NCBI RefSeq assembly: GCF_007004095.1
Contig: NZ_VHJK01000001.1
Coordinates: forward strand, 2,236,501-2,300,500
Origin: Erythrobacter insulae
GTDB lineage: Bacteria; Pseudomonadota; Alphaproteobacteria; Sphingomonadales; Sphingomonadaceae
Direction of reading: 5' to 3'
DNA length: 64,000 nt
The notes under the pieces were generated by a model. It did not search any database, was not told the origin of the DNA, and saw only the letters and a list, made by a program, of their open reading frames with translations. A program made the position numbers and the translations under genes. Below, in pieces: positions 16,488-26,600 of the stretch (within the stretch, counting starts at the first letter, position 1; each line of letters starts with the position of its first letter).

Positions 16488-17579
16488 ATGAGCCTGCCGC
16501 GTATCGCTATTGATGCGATGGGCGGCGATGAAGGCGTGCGCGTTATGGTCGAAGGCGCTGCGCTGGCCCGTCGTTCTCACGATAATTTCAAATTCCTCCT
16601 TGTCGGAGACCAAGCGCAGATCGAAGCTGCGCTTGAAGCGCATCCCGGTATGCGTGACGCATCCGAGATACTTCATTGCGATGATGTGATCTCAGGTGAC
16701 GAACAACCCAGCAAAGCCATCCGCCGGGCCAAGACAACCAGCATGGGTCTTGCGGTGAATGCCGTAAAGGCAGGCGCGGCTGGCGCTGCGGTCAGTGCCG
16801 GAAACACCGGCGCGTTGATGGCGATGAGCAAGATTGCCTTGCGGACCATGCCGGGCATTGATCGGCCTGCACTCGCTGCGATCTTGCCCACACTTGAACC
16901 CCATGATGTTGTGATGCTCGATCTGGGTGCCAACACCGAGGCCGATGCTCGCAACCTCGTGCAATATGCTGTGATGGGGGCGGCCTATTCCCGGATCGTA
17001 ACCGGGTTTGAAAAACCCAAGGTGCGGCTCCTCAATATCGGCACAGAAGAAATCAAAGGCACAGGTGCCCTGCGCGATGCAGCGGCGCTTTTGACTCAGG
17101 CTTGCGCACGGGACGAAGGCGGTCTGGCGCTCGATTTTGATGGTTTTGTCGAATCCGACAAGATCAATCGCGGTGAAACCCATGTGGTTGTGACGGACGG
17201 GTTCTCCGGAAATATCGCACTCAAGGCGATTGAGGGGTCGGCGCGGTTTGTGACTGATCTGCTGAAACACGCATTTGCCAGTTCGATCCGTTCAAAAGTT
17301 GGTTTTCTGGTGTCGCGCCCGGCGACCGAATTGCTCCGGCATCACCTTGACCCCAACAATCACAACGGCGCGGTTTTTCTGGGCCTGAACGGTGTGGTTG
17401 TGAAAAGCCATGGCAGCGCGACCGCAAAAGGCGTGGCGAACGCAGTTACGGTTGCCGCGCGCTTGCTTGAAGACAAGCTGACGCAGCGCATCGCGTACGA
17501 TTTAAGCGAGCTGGGCGAAGCGGCTTTTAAGAAAAATGGCAGCGGCTCGCCTGATTCGGCGGGCGAGGCTGCGGCGTGA
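16488..17579 (+). CDS. plsX: Phosphate acyltransferase PlsX
   Basis: 363 residues. PlsX converts acyl-ACP and phosphate into acyl-phosphate for phospholipid synthesis at the inner face of the membrane. The N-terminal [11 protein letters not shown] and the internal [10 protein letters not shown] and GFSGNIALK segments are family hallmarks. ATG 16488 is preferred over a TTG at 16470 because GGAGAG is correctly spaced. Its TGA overlaps the fabH GTG start. Confidence 0.97.
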   Translation: MSLPRIAIDAMGGDEGVRVMVEGAALARRSHDNFKFLLVGDQAQIEAALEAHPGMRDASEILHCDDVISGDEQPSKAIRRAKTTSMGLAVNAVKAGAAGAAVSAGNTGALMAMSKIALRTMPGIDRPALAAILPTLEPHDVVMLDLGANTEADARNLVQYAVMGAAYSRIVTGFEKPKVRLLNIGTEEIKGTGALRDAAALLTQACARDEGGLALDFDGFVESDKINRGETHVVVTDGFSGNIALKAIEGSARFVTDLLKHAFASSIRSKVGFLVSRPATELLRHHLDPNNHNGAVFLGLNGVVVKSHGSATAKGVANAVTVAARLLEDKLTQRIAYDLSELGEAAFKKNGSGSPDSAGEAAA

Positions 17580-18553
17580 CAGGCGCCCGGCTTTTGGGAT
17601 CAGGATCCGCGTTGCCGAAACGTGTTCTGACCAATGCCGATCTCGCGGCGCAGATTGACACCAGCGACGAATGGATTGTTGAACGGACGGGTATTCGTCA
17701 ACGGTACATCGCTGGTGACGATGAAACCACATCGACGCTGGCCATTGCCGCTGCGCGCGCCGCCATAGACGACGCCGGAATCGATGCGTCTTCGATTGAT
17801 CTGATCATCCTTGCCACAGCCACTCCGGACAACACTTTTCCGGCGACCGCAACGAAGGTTCAGCACGCTCTGGGATGCAATGGCGGCGTTGCCTTTGATG
17901 TCGCGGCCGTTTGCTCAGGCTTTCTTTATGCGCTTGCAACTGCCGATTCGCTGCTGAAAACCGGTATGGGAACGCGCGCTTTGGTGATTGGCGCGGAAAC
18001 TTTTTCCCGCATTCTGGATTGGGAAGACCGTACAACCTGCGTGCTGTTTGGCGATGGTGCAGGGGCGATTGTGCTTGAGGCATCCGATACCGGCGCAGCG
18101 GGCGATAATGATGGCCCCGGCATACTGGCGAGCCGTCTTCATGCCGATGGCGGGCAGCATGATCTGCTTTATGTCGATGGCGGCCCATCTACGACCCAAA
18201 CAGTCGGCCATTTGCGTATGAAGGGCCGCGAAGTTTTCCGTCATGCGGTCGTCAACCTTGCCAGTGTTCTTGGCGAAGTGATTGAAGAGGCTGGTATTTC
18301 GGTCGAGGATATTGATTGGGTGGTGCCGCATCAGGCCAATGCCCGGATCCTTGATGCGACTGCCAGAAAGCTTGGAATCCCGCGCGAAAAAGTGATTATC
18401 ACGGTGGATCAGCATGCCAACACATCGGCCGCATCTGTGCCGCTGGCATTTGATGTGGCGCGCCGCGATGGCCGGATCAAATCCGGTGATCTTGTCATGT
18501 TCGAAGCGATGGGTGGCGGCTTTACCTGGGGCGCGAGTTTGATGCGGATCTGA
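17576..18553 (+). CDS. fabH: Beta-ketoacyl-ACP synthase III
   Basis: 325 residues, starting fatty-acid elongation by condensing acetyl-CoA with malonyl-ACP. The catalytic triad is visible: Cys113 (AAVCSGF), His252 (VPHQANAR) and Asn282 (QHANTSA). The GTG start at 17576 forms a GTGA overlap with the plsX stop, as expected for coupled translation. Confidence 0.97.
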   Translation: MTGARLLGSGSALPKRVLTNADLAAQIDTSDEWIVERTGIRQRYIAGDDETTSTLAIAAARAAIDDAGIDASSIDLIILATATPDNTFPATATKVQHALGCNGGVAFDVAAVCSGFLYALATADSLLKTGMGTRALVIGAETFSRILDWEDRTTCVLFGDGAGAIVLEASDTGAAGDNDGPGILASRLHADGGQHDLLYVDGGPSTTQTVGHLRMKGREVFRHAVVNLASVLGEVIEEAGISVEDIDWVVPHQANARILDATARKLGIPREKVIITVDQHANTSAASVPLAFDVARRDGRIKSGDLVMFEAMGGGFTWGASLMRI

Positions 18554-18678
18554 CCTTTGGGCCTGATTCCAAACATCTAACGACCCGATTTTTCTGCACA
18601 AAAGTTGCGATTGAAACCAGAATTGCGTACGCTGGATGCATCCTTAGAAAGGGTCGCACCAACGAAGGAGGTTCGCGC

Positions 18679-18981
18679 ATGATGCGTTCAATAGGTACGC
18701 TTACTCGCGCCGATCTGGCTGAGACAATCAATCGTAAACTGGGATTCAGTCGGGCGGAATCGCTCGACCTCGTAGAGGCCATTTTGGAAAAAATGAGCAG
18801 CGCGTTGGTCGATGGCGAGAACGTGAAAATTTCCGGATTCGGCAGCTTTGTGCTGCGTGACAAGAACGAGCGGATTGGCCGCAACCCGAAAACCGGGATT
18901 GAGGTTCCGATTACCCCGCGCCGGGTGATGACGTTCCGCGCCAGCCAACTGCTCAAGGAACAGATCGCCAAAGGCGGTTAA
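18679..18981 (+). CDS. ihfA: Integration host factor subunit alpha
   Basis: 100 residues of the HU/IHF fold; IHF-alpha pairs with IHF-beta to bend DNA. The signature [20 protein letters not shown] is in the DNA-binding arms and [11 protein letters not shown] near the end. A near-ideal RBS (AAGGAGGT) lies 7 bases before ATG 18679; ATG 18682 is an alternative. The fabH-ihfA-merR order is common in alphaproteobacteria. Confidence 0.96.
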   Translation: MMRSIGTLTRADLAETINRKLGFSRAESLDLVEAILEKMSSALVDGENVKISGFGSFVLRDKNERIGRNPKTGIEVPITPRRVMTFRASQLLKEQIAKGG

Positions 18982-19004
18982 ACAGTCGGGAAAGACCTCT
19001 AGGC

Positions 19005-19430
19005 ATGGCTGAGTTTGACGATGGTAAAGAGAGCGGCGCTTTGCGCACGATCGGCGAGGTCAGCGATGCTCTGGATATCAAGCCCCATGTTTTGCGGTAT
19101 TGGGAACAGCAATTTTCCCTTTTAAAACCGCTTAAGCGCAGCGGCGGCCGACGGTATTATCGTCCTGCCGATGTTGAATTGGTCGAAGCGATCGACCGTC
19201 TCGTCAATCAGGAAGGCTACACTCTTAAAGGAGCGGAAGCCGTGCTGCGGTCCTCGGGCAAACCCGATCTTGATCGCCGCCAGGATGATCGGCGCTCGGG
19301 TGATCGCCGGGCGGGTGCAGACGGCGAAAGCGGTGGCGGTGCCGCGACCGATCTCAAACCGAAAGTCACCGCAGCGGTTGCAAAATTAAAAACGATCCGT
19401 GCGCGCCTTGCCGGAGCAATCGAGGCGTAG
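19005..19430 (+). CDS. MerR-family transcriptional regulator
   Basis: 141 residues. The N-terminal MerR winged helix (TIGEVSDALDIKPHVLRYWEQQF, then GGRRYYRPADVELVEAI) occupies residues 14-65. The C-terminal half is charged, low complexity (DRRQDDRRSGDRRAG), with a short predicted helix and no effector-binding domain. Lies 23 bp after ihfA, probably the same operon. Signal unknown. Confidence 0.92.
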   Translation: MAEFDDGKESGALRTIGEVSDALDIKPHVLRYWEQQFSLLKPLKRSGGRRYYRPADVELVEAIDRLVNQEGYTLKGAEAVLRSSGKPDLDRRQDDRRSGDRRAGADGESGGGAATDLKPKVTAAVAKLKTIRARLAGAIEA

Positions 19431-19472
19431 GAATCGGGTTTTTCGCAGGCAATTATGCTGTCTGGGAATGCT

Positions 19473-22400
19473 TTATTCGGCGGCCAACAGGGCTGCTTCG
19501 CCAAGATCAACACTGACGAGGCGCGAGACGCCTTTTTCCGCCATCGTGACACCGAACAATCTGTGCATCCTGCTCATCGTGACGGCATTGTGCGTCACAA
19601 TCAGATACCGCGTGTTGGTGGTGGCGACCATCGATTCCAGCAAATCACAGAACCGTTCGACATTGGCGTCATCCAGCGGAGCATCCACTTCGTCCAGCAC
19701 ACAGATCGGTGCGGGATTGGTAAGGAACAGAGCAAAAATCAAAGCCGTCGCGGTCAAGGCCTGCTCGCCGCCGGAAAGCAGTGATAGCGACTGTAAGCGT
19801 TTACCCGGCGGCTGGGCGAAAATTTCCAGCCCCGCTTCCAGCGGATCATCGCTGTCGATCAAGGCAAGATGCGCCTGACCGCCTTCAAACAGGCGGGTGA
19901 ACAAAACGCGGAAATGGCCATCCACCTCTTCAAAAGCGGCGCGTAACCTTTCGCGGCCTTCACGGTTGAGATTGCCAATCGAACCGCGCAGGCGGGCAAC
20001 AGCCTCGGTCAGTTCGGCCTGTTCATTGGCATTGGTGCCGTGTTCCTCTTCAATCCGCGCAAGTTCATCGGCAGCGACAAGGTTTACCGGGCCAATCCGC
20101 TCGCGGCTGGCGGTCAATTTGTCCATCTGTTCGGATTCGGCGGAGGAATGCTGAACGTCCTCTTCGGCAAATTCAAACCGATCACACAGCAGCGGGGGCG
20201 GGCATTGAAAGCGTTCACCAGACACGCGGGCCATTTCGCCGCGGCGGGCTTCTTCGCTTTCGGCACGCGCGGCAAGAGTGGCGCGGCCTTCGCGGGCCTG
20301 GGCAAGGTTCTCCGTGCATTCGGCAAGTTTACGGTCCGCCAGCGTGACGGCGTCTTGCGCTGCGTCTTTGGCCTTTTCAGCAGCGGCAAGCTCGCGGCTC
20401 AGCTTTTCCCGCATCACGTCGCCTTGCTCGATCTCTGCGATCAGGGAGGCCGGTTTTGCCGCAATAACGGCGCGCTCTTCTTCGATTTCTTCCAGCCGCC
20501 TACCTGCTTCGGCTGTGCGCTGTGTGGCCTCGGATGAGCGCGCTTTCCAATTGGCATGATCGCTTTGCTGGGCAGCCAATCGTTCGCGCGCCACAGCGAG
20601 CGCCTGATCATGCGAGGCCAACTCCGCGAGGGCTGCCTGAACGCTGGTCTTGGCAGCCTCATGCTTGGCGCGCGCCGCTTCTAAAGAGGCTCTGCCCAAG
20701 TCGGGTGGGGGCAGGTTTTCGCGTTTCTCCTGTGCCGCATTCAATTCATTTTCAGCCAGATTGATCTGTTCTGTCAGCTCATCAGACGCAGCGGATAGCT
20801 CCTCTAGCCGAGTAGCGATGCGTTCTTTCGCAGCCTCTGCCTGATCCAGCGCCCGCAATGCATGTCGTTCTGTTTCAATCGCGCCGGAAACATCGCGTTC
20901 CTGGGCGACGAGCGCCGATTGCAGCGCGGATAATTCCTCGCGCGCTGTGCGTTCCTGCGCCTCCGCTTGCTGCGCAGTCGTTTGTAGATCGGGAAGGATC
21001 GCCTCGAGCTCGGACAAACGGTTTGCAGCCTCAAGCCGCGCCGCTTCGGCAGAGCCTTCACCGCGCGCCACAAACCCATCCCAGCGGCGCAAATGGCCAG
21101 CGGTTGTGACCAGCCATTCGCCGGCATTAAGGGTGCGGCCATCATCCTCTTTGGTGACATGGACAAGCGCGAGGCGGGCGCTCAATTCGCCCGGACAATC
21201 GGTGATGTGATCGAGCAAACTCTGGCTTACCCTCGGGCGCGCGTCGCTACCGGTCCAGAACCGCCCATCTGTAGGTGAAGGCGGGGCGCCAAGCGGCGAT
21301 TTGGCATCTCGGCCCAAAACAGCGGCGAGGGCGCGTTCATACCCTTTGGCAACGCGGACTTTGTCGAGTGCCGCGGGCAGGCCTTCGCGGTTTTTGGCGT
21401 TTTTTGCCCGTGCATCGCGGTCGCGGGTGAGCGCGGTGTATTCGCGTTCGATCCCGGCAAGTTCGGCCTTTGCTGCGGACAGCGCAGAGCCTGCTTCATC
21501 GCGCGCTGTTTGCAGATCGGCTTTGCGGGCCTGGTCGCTTTCCAGCTTGGCCCGCAACCGGGCGACTTCATCGCCGGCGTCCTCGGCAGCTTCGCGTGCG
21601 GCGATCACCGCAAGATCAGGATCGCTGCCGTCGGAAAGCTCTTCACGGGTGGCGGCAATCCGCTTTGCGTCATTGGCCAGCCGGGACACTCGATTTTCGG
21701 CCTGTTCAATGGCGGCTGCTGCGACGCGCCATTCCGCCTCAACACCGGCATGATCGGCAGTGGCTTTGGCCAGAGCCAGCTCCGCTGTACGGCTGGCACG
21801 TTCGGCGTTTTCGCTCCGGTCGACGATTGCGGGGCGGGCGGCCTCTGCTTCGGTGACGCTTTGGTGGCCTGTCTCGAGTTCGCGGGACAAACGTTTAAGC
21901 GCGTCAACGGCGTCTGCAGTGAGACGGTCGGCATCTTTGCGGTCTTCTTCGAGTCGGGTGCGCTGCCGATCGAGGCTCGCAAGGCGCGATTCGGCGGCTT
22001 CCAATTTTTCCGAAAGCGATGCCATGCGGTGGCCATGCGCGCTGGCATCATCGCGGCGATCCGTCAGTTCATCGCGGGCCTCGGAAAGCTTTGCGGCGGC
22101 TTCTGCCTGTTCTTTTTGCGCGGTATCGGTTGCCGCTTGCGCCTGCGCCACGCGGTGTTCTGCGCCTTCGGCGGCGGCGCGGGCTTCCTTTGCTGCATAG
22201 GCCGCATCGCGCCAGCGGGCGAATAACAGCCGGGCTTCGGCCACAGTGATCTGCTCGGTTAAAGCTTTGTAGCGTTCAGCCTGTTTTGATTGACGTCTGA
22301 GCGACGCGATCTGCGAATCCAGACCCGCCATCAGGTCTTCGAGCCGCGCGAGGTTTGCCTCGGTCGAGCGCAGCTTGCTTTCGGCATCCTTGCGCCGGAC

Positions 22401-22895
22401 ATGCAGGCCGGAAATACCCGCCGCTTCTTCCAGCATTTTTCGGCGGTCAGCGGGCTTTGCAGCGATCACCTGAGCGATTTTGCCCTGACTAACGAGCGCC
22501 GGGGAATGTGCACCGGTTGCCGCATCTGCAAATGTTAGCGAGACATCTTTGGCCCGGACATCACGCCCGTTCACACGGTAGGCGCTGCCCGCCCCGCGCT
22601 CTATCCGGCGGGTCACGACTAGTTCTTCGCCATCGTCATCTGCTGCATGCAAGACGACTTCGGCAAAGGCGCGTTCGGGCCTTGAGGATGTGCCTGCAAA
22701 GATCACATCCTCCATTCCGCCCGAGCGCATCGACTTGGCAGAGGTTTCCCCCATGACCCAGCGGATCGCCTCGAGCAGATTGGATTTGCCGCACCCATTC
22801 GGGCCGACAACACCGGTTAATCCGGGTTCAATGCGCAGTTCAGCCGGCTCTACAAAGCTCTTAAATCCACTGAGCTTTAGCCGGCTGATCTGCAT
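19473..22895 (-). CDS. smc: Chromosome segregation protein SMC
   Basis: 1140 residues, the condensin ATPase that organises and segregates the chromosome. Walker A GPNGCGKS is at 31-38, followed by long Ala/Glu/Arg-rich coiled coil, a hinge region near 500-600 (YERALAAVLGRDAKSPLG), a second coiled coil, the ABC signature LSGGEQ near 1037 and Walker B CVLDEVDAPLDD near 1063. Length is typical. It ends the minus-strand run dciA, DsbA, DsbA, smc, 20 bp after the DsbA-like lipoprotein gene. Confidence 0.97.
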   Translation of the reverse strand: MQISRLKLSGFKSFVEPAELRIEPGLTGVVGPNGCGKSNLLEAIRWVMGETSAKSMRSGGMEDVIFAGTSSRPERAFAEVVLHAADDDGEELVVTRRIERGAGSAYRVNGRDVRAKDVSLTFADAATGAHSPALVSQGKIAQVIAAKPADRRKMLEEAAGISGLHVRRKDAESKLRSTEANLARLEDLMAGLDSQIASLRRQSKQAERYKALTEQITVAEARLLFARWRDAAYAAKEARAAAEGAEHRVAQAQAATDTAQKEQAEAAAKLSEARDELTDRRDDASAHGHRMASLSEKLEAAESRLASLDRQRTRLEEDRKDADRLTADAVDALKRLSRELETGHQSVTEAEAARPAIVDRSENAERASRTAELALAKATADHAGVEAEWRVAAAAIEQAENRVSRLANDAKRIAATREELSDGSDPDLAVIAAREAAEDAGDEVARLRAKLESDQARKADLQTARDEAGSALSAAKAELAGIEREYTALTRDRDARAKNAKNREGLPAALDKVRVAKGYERALAAVLGRDAKSPLGAPPSPTDGRFWTGSDARPRVSQSLLDHITDCPGELSARLALVHVTKEDDGRTLNAGEWLVTTAGHLRRWDGFVARGEGSAEAARLEAANRLSELEAILPDLQTTAQQAEAQERTAREELSALQSALVAQERDVSGAIETERHALRALDQAEAAKERIATRLEELSAASDELTEQINLAENELNAAQEKRENLPPPDLGRASLEAARAKHEAAKTSVQAALAELASHDQALAVARERLAAQQSDHANWKARSSEATQRTAEAGRRLEEIEEERAVIAAKPASLIAEIEQGDVMREKLSRELAAAEKAKDAAQDAVTLADRKLAECTENLAQAREGRATLAARAESEEARRGEMARVSGERFQCPPPLLCDRFEFAEEDVQHSSAESEQMDKLTASRERIGPVNLVAADELARIEEEHGTNANEQAELTEAVARLRGSIGNLNREGRERLRAAFEEVDGHFRVLFTRLFEGGQAHLALIDSDDPLEAGLEIFAQPPGKRLQSLSLLSGGEQALTATALIFALFLTNPAPICVLDEVDAPLDDANVERFCDLLESMVATTNTRYLIVTHNAVTMSRMHRLFGVTMAEKGVSRLVSVDLGEAALLAAE

Positions 22896-22915
22896 AACAG
22901 GGCGGTGTCCCGCTC

Positions 22916-23698
22916 TTACTCGCTGCGAGCGCCAGCGCGCTGCAGGATCGGTTCAAGCTGGGCCCAGCTGCGTTCTTCGAGCTTGCGACCGTTGAGGAAG
23001 AAGGTCGGGGTTGCTTGAACGCCAAGCTCTTGAGCCTGAGTGTTTGATGTTTCCGCGATGCCTTCAATCGTTTCGGTATCGGCAAGACAGGTCCGCGCCT
23101 GATCTGCCGAAAGACCGCGGGCCGAGAAGAATTCGATCAGGCCGGCCGCCTGACCAATCGCGACAAAGCGTTCCGAAACCGGCAGATTGCCAGAGGCTTC
23201 GTACGCAGCGGCGTTTTGCTGAACTGTCTGGAAAATACCCTCGAGCGAGGCCCATGCCTGATCCGAAAGCGGCTGCATGTTTTCTTTCTGACCGCAGCGA
23301 ACCAGCGTTGCGATGGCAAGGTCAATCGGATCACGCACCAGATTGCGCTGTTCAAAGCTGACAACGCCGGTCGATACATAATCGGCTTTCAGTGAAGGTT
23401 TGGCCGTGGCGGAAAATTGCGCGCAGGCGCCGCATGTGTGTGATGCATATTCGACCAGTTTGATCGGAGCATCCGGGTTACCCAGAACATAGCCGCCTTC
23501 GTCGCTGACGGTGACGGTTTCGGTCCAGGCTGTGCCCTCGGGCGCGTCGATCGCGGCGATTGCTTCGCCTGCTTCGCTGCCCGCTTCGGCAGGGTCGCTG
23601 GCGCACGCAGCCAGAGTGAGCGCGATTGGCGCCGCCATGCCGAACGCGATTGAGCGGCGGCCTAGGTTGCTTTTGAATTTAGAACGGATCGAAATCAT
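22916..23698 (-). CDS. DsbA-like thioredoxin-fold lipoprotein
   Basis: 260 residues. The N-terminus is a lipoprotein signal with lipobox LAAC (Cys32), so the protein is probably membrane-anchored in the periplasm. A DsbA/DsbG-like domain follows with redox motif C89-GA-C92, a helical insert, and the cis-Pro loop GVQATPTFFLNG. Extra Cys residues near 134 and 205 could form a structural disulfide. Likely a thiol-disulfide oxidoreductase. It sits between a second DsbA-like gene and smc. Confidence 0.88.
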   Translation of the reverse strand: MISIRSKFKSNLGRRSIAFGMAAPIALTLAACASDPAEAGSEAGEAIAAIDAPEGTAWTETVTVSDEGGYVLGNPDAPIKLVEYASHTCGACAQFSATAKPSLKADYVSTGVVSFEQRNLVRDPIDLAIATLVRCGQKENMQPLSDQAWASLEGIFQTVQQNAAAYEASGNLPVSERFVAIGQAAGLIEFFSARGLSADQARTCLADTETIEGIAETSNTQAQELGVQATPTFFLNGRKLEERSWAQLEPILQRAGARSE

Positions 23699-23841
23699 GC
23701 GAATTCACCTTCGGTCGAAAGAAAAAGAGTAAACGGGTGTTTCGGATTGCGCCAATAGCGCGAATGCACGGGCTTGTGCAAAAAACCTGCATAAGTTGGG
23801 GGTGGTTCGATTTGGCACGGTTTTGGTCGTTGGATCGCTGT

Positions 23842-24621
23842 TTATTGAAACTGAAAATCGGCTTCGGGTTCGGGTTTGAACCGATTGGCAAGGATCGGAT
23901 ACAATTCGGCCCATGAATTCACCCCTTCCAGCAATTCGCCATCCAATACGAAATGCGGGACAGCAAAGCCCAGTTTGCCGCCCGGAAGGCCGAATTCGGT
24001 GGTATCAGCGGCGCTGTTTGCGCGCAGGGTTGCGATTGCCGTCCGGTCGGTCAAACAGCGTTGTAAATCCATTTGCGAATAGCCTCGTCTGCGATCCATC
24101 ATTTCGTTGAGGCGCAGTGTGTTGGACAATCCGGATCGCGCCGCATGCGTATCGCGTGACCAGGCCTGACGAGCAAAAGCGCCGGCATTTTCCCACCGTT
24201 CCTGCCATTTCGGTTGATACCGCATAAACATCGCGTGGTTCACTTTGAACTTCTCTGGCGCACCGCACCGGCTTAGCAGGCTCATGGGCATGTCGACGGG
24301 ATGGTTGATGCGCTGACGGATCTCAACACTCAGCAGGCCGGGCGCGATCAGGGCGTAATCCAGTTCAGGATCGCCGCGAAAGGCAAATGTGTGGCACCCT
24401 TCGCAGGCATAGCTGGTGAAGACGATCAAATGCGATTTGGCATCGGGATTGCCAATGATGTGACCGCGATCCGTCCGTTTGACAGTGGCATGCCAGGCCT
24501 TGTTATTGGCGGTGCCTTTGAATTCGCTGTCGGGCTTGGAAAGATTTTGCGCAGTGGCAGAAACCGATAGGGCAGACACGCTGAGCGCAGCGAGCGCCAG
24601 TGCGCTGAATACAGCTTTCAT
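23842..24621 (-). CDS. Periplasmic DsbA-like thiol oxidoreductase
   Basis: 259 residues with a cleavable signal peptide (hydrophobic residues 2-22, likely cut after SATA). The redox motif is C73-EG-C76 and the cis-Pro loop is AVPHFVLDG. It is a distant paralogue of the adjacent lipoprotein, sharing the HIIGNPDA-type strand before the active site. The ATG overlaps the dciA stop (ATGA), so it is translationally coupled. Partners are unknown. Confidence 0.87.
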   Translation of the reverse strand: MKAVFSALALAALSVSALSVSATAQNLSKPDSEFKGTANNKAWHATVKRTDRGHIIGNPDAKSHLIVFTSYACEGCHTFAFRGDPELDYALIAPGLLSVEIRQRINHPVDMPMSLLSRCGAPEKFKVNHAMFMRYQPKWQERWENAGAFARQAWSRDTHAARSGLSNTLRLNEMMDRRRGYSQMDLQRCLTDRTAIATLRANSAADTTEFGLPGGKLGFAVPHFVLDGELLEGVNSWAELYPILANRFKPEPEADFQFQ

Positions 24622-25226
24622 TCCTGCCCCTTTTCCTTGTCGTTGTTTTCAAAGCTGCGCGCGAGCGATTCCAACACTTTGCGCAGCTCGGGATCGCCGA
24701 TATCGCGCAAAGAATCGCCGAGTTCCATCGGAATCGGTTTGAGCGAAGGCGGCGGCTTTGCACGTTCTTGAGCATGGGGCGGCTTAACCGCACCTTGCCG
24801 GATTTTTACCCGTGCCACGGCGCGATAGCCGAAAAAGCGGTTTACGCGGTCCATAATCTCAGGCGTAACCTGCTGGATCAGCGGGGCGTGAGCCGGGCTG
24901 ACAACCAGTTGCAGGATTCCGTCGGATTTTTCTCCCGGCGGAAAACGGATCGCCTCGGGGCTGCAAACGCGGGCGTGACGCGGGCCAACGATTTCCGGCC
25001 AGCGGGTAACGACCGAGCTTTGCACGAAGCCAAACCGACGGAAAGCGGTGCGACCAATTTCAGGCATCAGATCGCCAATCGCCTTTGGCCCGCGGCCACG
25101 CGGACGCTGATACGGTTTAGGGGCTTTTTTCGCCCCTTCACCTGCCCCTTTGCCGGCCCCTTTGCCGCTGGCCCCGGTTTTTTTCGGGTTTTGTGTGTCG
25201 TCGCTTTCCATCTCGTAAAAAGCCAT
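24618..25226 (-). CDS. DUF721/DciA-family protein
   Basis: 202 residues from ATG 25226; ATG 25211 is an equally plausible start, as neither has a strong RBS. A Lys/Gly-rich linker (KGAGKGAGEGAKK) is followed by the DUF721 core (RRFGFVQSSVVTRWPEIVG, then PLIQQVTPEIMDRVNRFFGY). DciA proteins load the replicative helicase in bacteria lacking DnaC. Divergent from mutY by about 20 bp and coupled to the downstream DsbA-like gene. Confidence 0.85.
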   Translation of the reverse strand: MAFYEMESDDTQNPKKTGASGKGAGKGAGEGAKKAPKPYQRPRGRGPKAIGDLMPEIGRTAFRRFGFVQSSVVTRWPEIVGPRHARVCSPEAIRFPPGEKSDGILQLVVSPAHAPLIQQVTPEIMDRVNRFFGYRAVARVKIRQGAVKPPHAQERAKPPPSLKPIPMELGDSLRDIGDPELRKVLESLARSFENNDKEKGQE

Positions 25227-25249
25227 GCCATAGGGCGCGCGTGACTTCC

Positions 25250-26281
25250 ATGCCTGCTTCACTCTCATCCACGCTGCTCGATTGGTATGATGGCCATGCG
25301 CGCGTTTTGCCGTGGCGCAATCCGCCCGGCGCGCCGGTGCCCAATGACCCGGCGTGGCCGTATCGCGTATGGCTATCCGAAGTGATGCTTCAACAGACAA
25401 CTGTTGCTGCGGTAAAACCATATTTTGAAAAGTTCACCGTGCGTTGGCCGAATGTGGATGCGTTGGCCGCCGCGCCGGATGAAGACATCATGGCGGCTTG
25501 GGCGGGCCTTGGCTATTATTCGCGGGCCCGCAATCTGGCGAAATGCGCAAAAGCGGTTTCGGAGCGTGGCGGATTCCCTCAAACCGAACCAGAGCTGCGC
25601 GAATTACCGGGGCTGGGCGCGTACACGGCGGCTGCAATTGCAGCGATTGCGTTTGGCGCACGGGCTGTGGTGGTCGATGCCAATGTCGAGCGGGTGGTAT
25701 CGCGCCTGTTCAACATTGAAGAACCTCTCCCCGGTTCGAGAAAGGTGATCCGTGCGCGGGCGGATGAAATCACACCGAGCGCCAGATCCGGCGACTTTGC
25801 TCAGGCAATGATGGATCTGGGATCAAGCATCTGCACCAGCAAAGCGCCCAAATGTTTGGCCTGTCCTTTGATCAACCCATGTGAAGGCCGCAAAGCGGGG
25901 GAGCCGGAGCGGCTGCCGGTAAAGCCACCGAAGAAAGCGAAGCCGCAGCGATCAGGAACCGCGTTCTGGATCGAACGGGATAGCCATGTCTGGCTTGTCA
26001 CCCGGCAAGGCACGGGAATGCTTGGCGGAATGAAGGCTTTGCCAGATGACGGCTGGACCGCGCGCAGCGATGGCACAGGTGCGCCTCCGATAGAGGCAGA
26101 TTGGCAAGAAATCGGCGCGGTCACCCACACCTTCACGCATGCGCATCTCTCGCTATGCGTTCAGCGCGCAGAAACCACATCCGATCCACAGGGCGTAGGC
26201 GAGTGGTGGCCGTTTAGTGACATTGGCGAGGCGGGGTTGCCGACCCTGTTTGCCAAAGCCGCCCGGCTGGTGCTTGCCTAA
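25250..26281 (+). CDS. mutY: A/G-specific adenine glycosylase
   Basis: 343 residues. MutY removes adenine opposite 8-oxoguanine. The N-terminal HhH-GPD domain shows the catalytic Glu in SEVMLQQT, the HhH LPGLGAYTAAAI and the catalytic Asp in VDANVERV. A [4Fe-4S] cluster is formed by C195, C202, C205 and C211 (C-x6-C-x2-C-x5-C). The C-terminal NUDIX-like domain has HTFTHAHL. ATG 25250 is the natural start; a longer frame to 25193 would overlap the divergent gene. Confidence 0.95.
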   Translation: MPASLSSTLLDWYDGHARVLPWRNPPGAPVPNDPAWPYRVWLSEVMLQQTTVAAVKPYFEKFTVRWPNVDALAAAPDEDIMAAWAGLGYYSRARNLAKCAKAVSERGGFPQTEPELRELPGLGAYTAAAIAAIAFGARAVVVDANVERVVSRLFNIEEPLPGSRKVIRARADEITPSARSGDFAQAMMDLGSSICTSKAPKCLACPLINPCEGRKAGEPERLPVKPPKKAKPQRSGTAFWIERDSHVWLVTRQGTGMLGGMKALPDDGWTARSDGTGAPPIEADWQEIGAVTHTFTHAHLSLCVQRAETTSDPQGVGEWWPFSDIGEAGLPTLFAKAARLVLA

Positions 26282-26499
26282 ATAATTCCGCCGCCAATCG
26301 ATAGACGGATGGCAGCAATCAAAAGCACGATAAGGCAGAAATTGCGGCCACTATCGCTAGAGGATAACGCGCCAAGGATAACACCGATCACAATCACGGG
26401 CAGGGCAAGCCAATTGCCCCAGCCCAGGAATGGAATGGTCGATGGGATTACGATGACAAGTGAAATGAGGCCAAACAGCCAAGCGAGTAGATTAAGCAT
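26278..26499 (-). CDS. Small conserved membrane protein
   Basis: 73 residues from ATG 26499. Three hydrophobic stretches (about 3-20, 27-42, 52-68) suggest a multi-span inner-membrane protein, with GRNF in the last loop. The pattern (LGWGNWLALPVIVIGVILGAL) resembles a small sphingomonad hypothetical family. Its stop overlaps the mutY stop on the other strand. No function known. Confidence 0.7.
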   Translation of the reverse strand: MLNLLAWLFGLISLVIVIPSTIPFLGWGNWLALPVIVIGVILGALSSSDSGRNFCLIVLLIAAIRLSIGGGII

Positions 26500-26600
26500 G
26501 TGTGTTATATGAATAGGACACCGCCGAGATTCAAGTGGTAATTGACCACTCACTCTAACTTCCCCAAACAGGCCGCCTACAATTCCCGGAGAGAACCCGA

